Assembly (NCBI RefSeq): GCF_964656455.1
Contig: NC_135714.1
Coordinates: 64,009,850-64,073,849 of the forward strand
Source: Halichoerus grypus
Taxonomy: Eukaryota > Chordata > Mammalia > Carnivora > Phocidae
DNA: 64,000 nucleotides
Reading direction: 5' to 3'
Below the pieces are notes generated by a model. It had not been told where the DNA came from. It was given only the letters and a program-made list of their open reading frames with translations, and did not search any database. Below, in pieces: positions 59,887-64,000 of this stretch. Position numbers and translations under genes: made by a program. How positions within the stretch are numbered: the stretch's first letter is position 1; every line of letters begins with the position of its first letter.

Positions 59887-62081
59887 ATACTTATCCTTTG
59901 TCAAGTTATGTGTCTATGTGTGTGCACTGAAGTATATACGTATGCACGTTTGCACATATAGCACATATATACAGACATATACGGATATATATGTCTATAT
60001 ATTACCTACACATATATATATTTATATTTACAAGTGTACATATCCATTTTAGTACACACACAGGCACACAACTTGGCGGACACTATTCTCAATACTTTTT
60101 GTTGATTCGGCTTACTTCCCGCAACCTACCCAAGTAGAAGCCTACAAAGGGCCCCACTCCTTTGTGTTTTAGGATTGTGTGGTTAGTATGGCTGTCATCT
60201 TGGAACAGAAAGATGGATATCATATAGGTAATGGAAAGAATAGTGGCTTCCAAGTCAGAGGACTGTTCCAAAATCTGTGGCCTTTTCATGCATGGGTCTC
60301 AGTTTATAATACCACCTCTGGTCTTATACACAGCTGTGTCTCGAAAAGCAAACCAAACCATTCACATAGAAACTTCTCACTTCCCATACATGGTTGTCTT
60401 CCCTGTTGGTAAAAGAGATATGCTTTTAGCCTCAACTTACCTTCCTCAGGTGATTAGGATGCTCTATTGCCTCTATAAGAAATCTTCTGTGATCTTAACT
60501 TCCTTTAGGGATCTTTGTTCATTTTGAAGCAGAGGTGGGAGTAACAGCTGGTTTGATTTTGATTTTTCATCCGCCAGGGACCCCTGACTCCAACTCAATT
60601 TTTTTTAGTGTTTTTAAATGGACCTTAAGCTACAATGCATTACTTTATTATACATTTCCTGCCTTTAAAAGAGATTTGAAGAAGACATACAGTATCTTCT
60701 TTTCCCCAAATTCTTGAGGGAATAAATTCTTCAGAGAAACGTTAAGACTTTTTGTAAACCAAGAGAAGGAATGAGATTTGAAAGAAAAAAAATCATGGGA
60801 CAAACTTAACTATCAGTTCTATATTCTTTCACTTCTCTTCAAATGTTCAGCTAGCTACCAATTCCAAATTCTTCTCATCATTTTCTTTCCCCCATCTTCT
60901 CTGGAGAAAGTGTGTGGGAGTGTGTGGGTTTCTCCGGGGAAGAAATCCAGAAAACAGTTCCACCCTTGACCAGCATCCCAGAGCACACACACCTGCTTTG
61001 GGGGTTGAGATCTGGAAAAAATACAGCAGGATTACACTCTTCCCTGGGGATTCATCTCTGGACGGGTGTACCAGTGTTATCCCCTCACTCCTAGAACTCA
61101 AAGTAGTTTTTTCTGTGTTTAGTTACTTTTCTGTGAAGTGTGAAACTTTTTTTTTAAAAAAAGCTTTTGATGGCTTCTTTTCTAACAGACAAAAAAATGA
61201 ATTAAGATCTGTTTTACCCTCTGGCAAGATTTCACCGGGTCTTTGAGAAAGACAAACATAGCCAAACAGCGACACCCAGCCCGGAAATCGATGCAAATCA
61301 TGCAGTTAAAAAATCGTAGTATCCATACACTTCTCTAGGCTCAGAAGTTAGGTGTCAGAGCCAAATGAGGGTGGAGGAAAGAAAATAAAGGGAATATTAC
61401 TGCAGAGTCCCTCTTAGAAAAAGGGTAAATTAGTCTTCCCCATTAAAATGCTTTTGGAGAGAGTACAAGTAAAATTATTTGCTTTAGCTTGGCTGGTAGA
61501 GGTAAATAGTGAATGCCACGAAGCTCATCCTCATGGACATTTAATCTGCTCTCTGATTTTCACCTCAGAACTTCCATCTTCAGTTGCCTCTGCCTTTAGG
61601 CTTTCTTAGATCTCCCTTAGTCATTTCCCCTCCAGCAAAGGGGTGGTATACAAAATTCCCACTCGTATGAATAAATAGCAAGGAAAAAAGCATTTGAATG
61701 TACATGAAAGCATTTTCCCCTCCATTTGTTTCTTTGTGCTTTGTTTCTAATTTTAGAGCAGTCTAAAGAAGAAGAATGAGGCATTGGTATGCAGAGGTAC
61801 TTCTCTTCCTGGGGTGATCATGCTTAAAACTACTTCCAAATCAGAAGTCTTTGATTTTGAGGCTGCCCCTGAAAGCATTTATTAAGCTTCCAAACATGCC
61901 TAAACGTAAAACCAGGGAGATACTTAGAAAACTTACCTCTCAAAAATTGAATTCCATGCATAGTAAAGATAATAGCATGGTAAGACAAGTTTCATCAAGT
62001 TAAATGATTGCTAGCAGCTCACATCTGAATTTCTTAAATCCTTTAAATATTCAAAATGCATTTATTTTGGCATTAAGCCAA
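59887..62081. other. Intergenic, no gene seen
   Basis: AT-rich, with an imperfect (AT/AC) stretch at 59,930-60,040. Frames of about 100 codons at 60.2-61.2 kb lack splice or promoter support. Confidence 0.45.
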
Positions 62082-62175
62082 TTTTTTTTAAGTCAGCTCC
62101 ACGCCCATGGGGCCCAAACTCACAACTGCAAGATCAAGAGTCCTATGCTCTACCGACAGAACCAGCCAGGCACAC
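62082..62175 (-). mobile_element. Short old tRNA-derived SINE
   Basis: Same short class as 29543-29640: an oligo(T) end, AAGTCAGCTCCACGCCCATG, and a tRNA-like end AACCAGCCAGGCACACC. Confidence 0.8.
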
Positions 62176-62629
62176 CAGTATCGAGTCAACTGATACCAGC
62201 TCAGAAAGAGGGGCTTGGGATTCCTGATAGCACAAATTTCTCTCTTCTCGGGGTTGGTGGCTTCCCTTTGAACACATTTCAGGAGAAGAAGTTTAAAGCT
62301 TAATATGTATAGTTTCTGAGTCTTTGTCATATCAGCTCTTTACAACAGCCTGCTCAGGGATCCAGGAACATGGTCAACTGGAAAAACAGATAAAGATACT
62401 GAAAAGAGAAGACCTCTGATAATGACTTCACAATTTCATTGACTCTAAGGAAAGAACTCCAAAAGGAGATAATTTCCCCCAAACTCCCCTTCTCAGAAAT
62501 TTCCATTAAAAATGATAGATATTAAGAGCTCACAGAGCAGTAATAATAGAAAAGTAATATTGCCCAGGAAAGCAATAATATCTATAGGACATTATAAAGG
62601 TCCTTGAGGAAGAGATCTCTCTAAATCAC

Positions 62630-62790
62630 CTAGCTAACTGTTAAAAATTCAGATTCCCAGATGCACTTCCAGAAATTGGGTAGATCTTACTATGGGCCCA
62701 GAATCTTGTGTTTTAATCAATCATCCTAGGTGATTCTAGAGCAGGTGGTTCTTGATCCACACTTTGAGAAGCACTGTGAAGGGTTTAGAG
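62630..62790 (+). repeat. MER5A-like hAT DNA transposon relic
   Basis: It resembles the MER5 family, with AAAAATTCAGATTCCCAGAT on the left, AGGTGATTCTAGAGCAGGTG and the typical CACTTTGAGAAGCACTGTG at the right. It is non-autonomous, old and dead. Confidence 0.75.
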
Positions 62791-63071
62791 CAGTAATTAG
62801 CCCTATGGAAACAAATTAAAATATATGAGTACCTCAGTCTAGAAACTTGCTATGTTTCTGAAATACTGAGCCAAAATTGAATTACAGTGTTGTAAATATA
62901 CAGTAAAAGTTTTTAAGTATCTTCAGGGATGCTCTATCTTTGTTTCAGATCAATTTTCAATTTCTGGTGATTCATAATATGTCAACATTTTGCTCTTTCA
63001 TTCCCATTCAGGCCCGGATCATTAGTATAAACAACAATAAAAAAATATATAAATGCATAAGGAAGCCTCTG

Positions 63072-63254
63072 GTGTTTTTTTTTTTTTTTTTTAAGATTTT
63101 ATTTATTTATTTGAGAGAGAGAGAACATGAGAGGGGAGAGGGTCAGAGAGGGAAGCAGGTTCCCCACCGAACAGGGAGCCCGACGCGGGGCTCGATCCCA
63201 AGACTCCAGGATCACGACTTGAGTCAAAGGCAGTCGCTTAACTGACTGCGCCCC
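63072..63254 (-). mobile_element. CanSINE
   Basis: The duplication AGGAAGCCTCTG is perfect at 63060-63071 and 63255-63266. The head is shortened at GACTGCGCCCC. Confidence 0.94.
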
Positions 63255-63266
63255 AGGAAGCCTCTG

Positions 63267-64000
63267 TTTAAGAGAACCTTTAAGCTGAATCTGTATGGAA
63301 GATTTTTAAATGTTCATGGATCATCACCCCATGAGGGATTTGCTTTTTGGTGTTTTTTTTTTGTTTTTTTTTTTAGCTTGGATACTTTGGGTTTTCTAAA
63401 ATTGCGTCACAACCTCTTTGCATTTGTGTGTTCATGGCCTTCACCAATCAGGCCGTGACACCAACCTCCCAAGAGCTCGCTTTAGCCACAGGTTTTCAGT
63501 GAATCATAGCAACAGAATTGAAAATCTCTTAAGCTATCAGTTTGCTCCCTGTTCCAGCTTACCCATCAACCACTGCTGGGGTCTGCACAGAGACTGCCAC
63601 TTCCTGATGGTGAGTGAGTCTAAGCCACCAACTCCGACTGCAGAAGCTACTGTTGCCAGGAAACAGACCGCTCCTCCACTGGCTTCACCTCACTGAATTT
63701 GCTGACTCGGTACCACCGTTTCCATCAGGGACTCAGATCTGAATCTGAGAGGGGGGGCCCGGAAAAGACTGGCGGCACCGGATGTGGCCCAGCATTCACA
63801 GTAACCCATCAGTTCTGATAGTGCCCATTATCCCTGAACAGGATATGGCTCCCGAAATGCACGTTTACAAATGTAAACATAAATGTAACAATCTTGTCCT
63901 ACTAGGCTTCTAGATTTGTCAGGACATGCCTGAATTCAAGGGTAGGTGCAGCCTAATACTGGGACCAGAGCTCCAAGATCATTTTAGGTCCATACAGTTC
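63267..64000. other. Intergenic, no gene assigned
   Basis: A T-rich run at 63,350-63,375 is followed by moderately GC-rich unique DNA with a 92-codon frame at 63,418-63,696. A donor-like GATG|GTGAGTGAG at 63,610 is the only exon-like sign. Confidence 0.4.

Noticed and set aside
60231..61246. Overlapping frames of 80-110 codons near 60-61 kb
   Set aside because: No acceptor/donor pairs, no promoter features and no domain. The length is within chance for this composition.
55276..64000. Search for FGF5, the neighbour of PRDM8 in human
   Set aside because: No FGF-type coding sequence is present. In human it lies tens of kilobases further on.

Overview
The window is mammalian nuclear DNA, most likely from an arctoid carnivore (bear, seal or mustelid group). 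The evidence is 27 tRNA-derived CanSINEs. Their head reads GGGGCGCCTGGGTGGCTCAG, and they end in a CT-rich stretch, TAAATAAATAAAATCTT and poly(A). That tail and body differ from the dog SINEC_Cf consensus as I remember it. Carnivore-type L1 tails and older L1, MaLR, MIR and MER5 relics fit the same placement.

Only one protein-coding gene is firmly supported: PRDM8 on the + strand. Its coding sequence lies in three exons (51034-51252, 52264-52495, 52890-54499) that splice in frame into 686 codons. The product has an N-terminal PR/SET domain, a C2HC finger, a long Gly/Ala/Pro-rich middle and two C-terminal C2H2 fingers. A likely 5' untranslated exon (48628-48765) and a 3' UTR ending near 55275 complete the visible transcript. 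Several CpG islands (35.3-36.0, 40.2-40.65, 47.3-49.2, 52.5-54.5 and 57.7-58.5 kb) surround it. The first and third are the best promoter candidates.

Layout: 0-33 kb is AT-rich and gene-free, built mostly of nested retrotransposons. It holds carnivore L1 3' ends at 0.84-2.2 and 10.9-12.2 kb, older L1 at 2.2-3.7, 4.6-5.3, 19.6-26.6 and 26.6-29.3 kb, a MaLR element at 17.2-19.0 kb, and many CanSINEs with clear target-site duplications. Inside the 19.6-24.2 kb L1 sits a 1.3-kb retroviral insertion. It has the structure of a reverse-transcribed ERV mRNA (R to R plus poly(A), with a 16-bp duplication) rather than a provirus. From 33 to 59 kb the sequence is GC-richer and nearly free of SINEs (one at 42.6 kb), as is usual around a developmental regulator. 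From 59 to 64 kb CanSINEs return.

Points most worth following: a gapless 95-bp inverted repeat (93 of 95 matching) with CCAAT boxes whose arms lie 1.17 kb apart, at 34.0 and 35.3 kb beside the upstream CpG island; the ERV mRNA retrocopy; an open, splice-bounded candidate exon at 29776-30002; and two PRDM8 acceptors built next to unusual repeats, (CT)n and a 39-bp Z-DNA-type tract. I found no CRISPR array, operon, free-standing tRNA or rRNA gene, or bacterial-type system.
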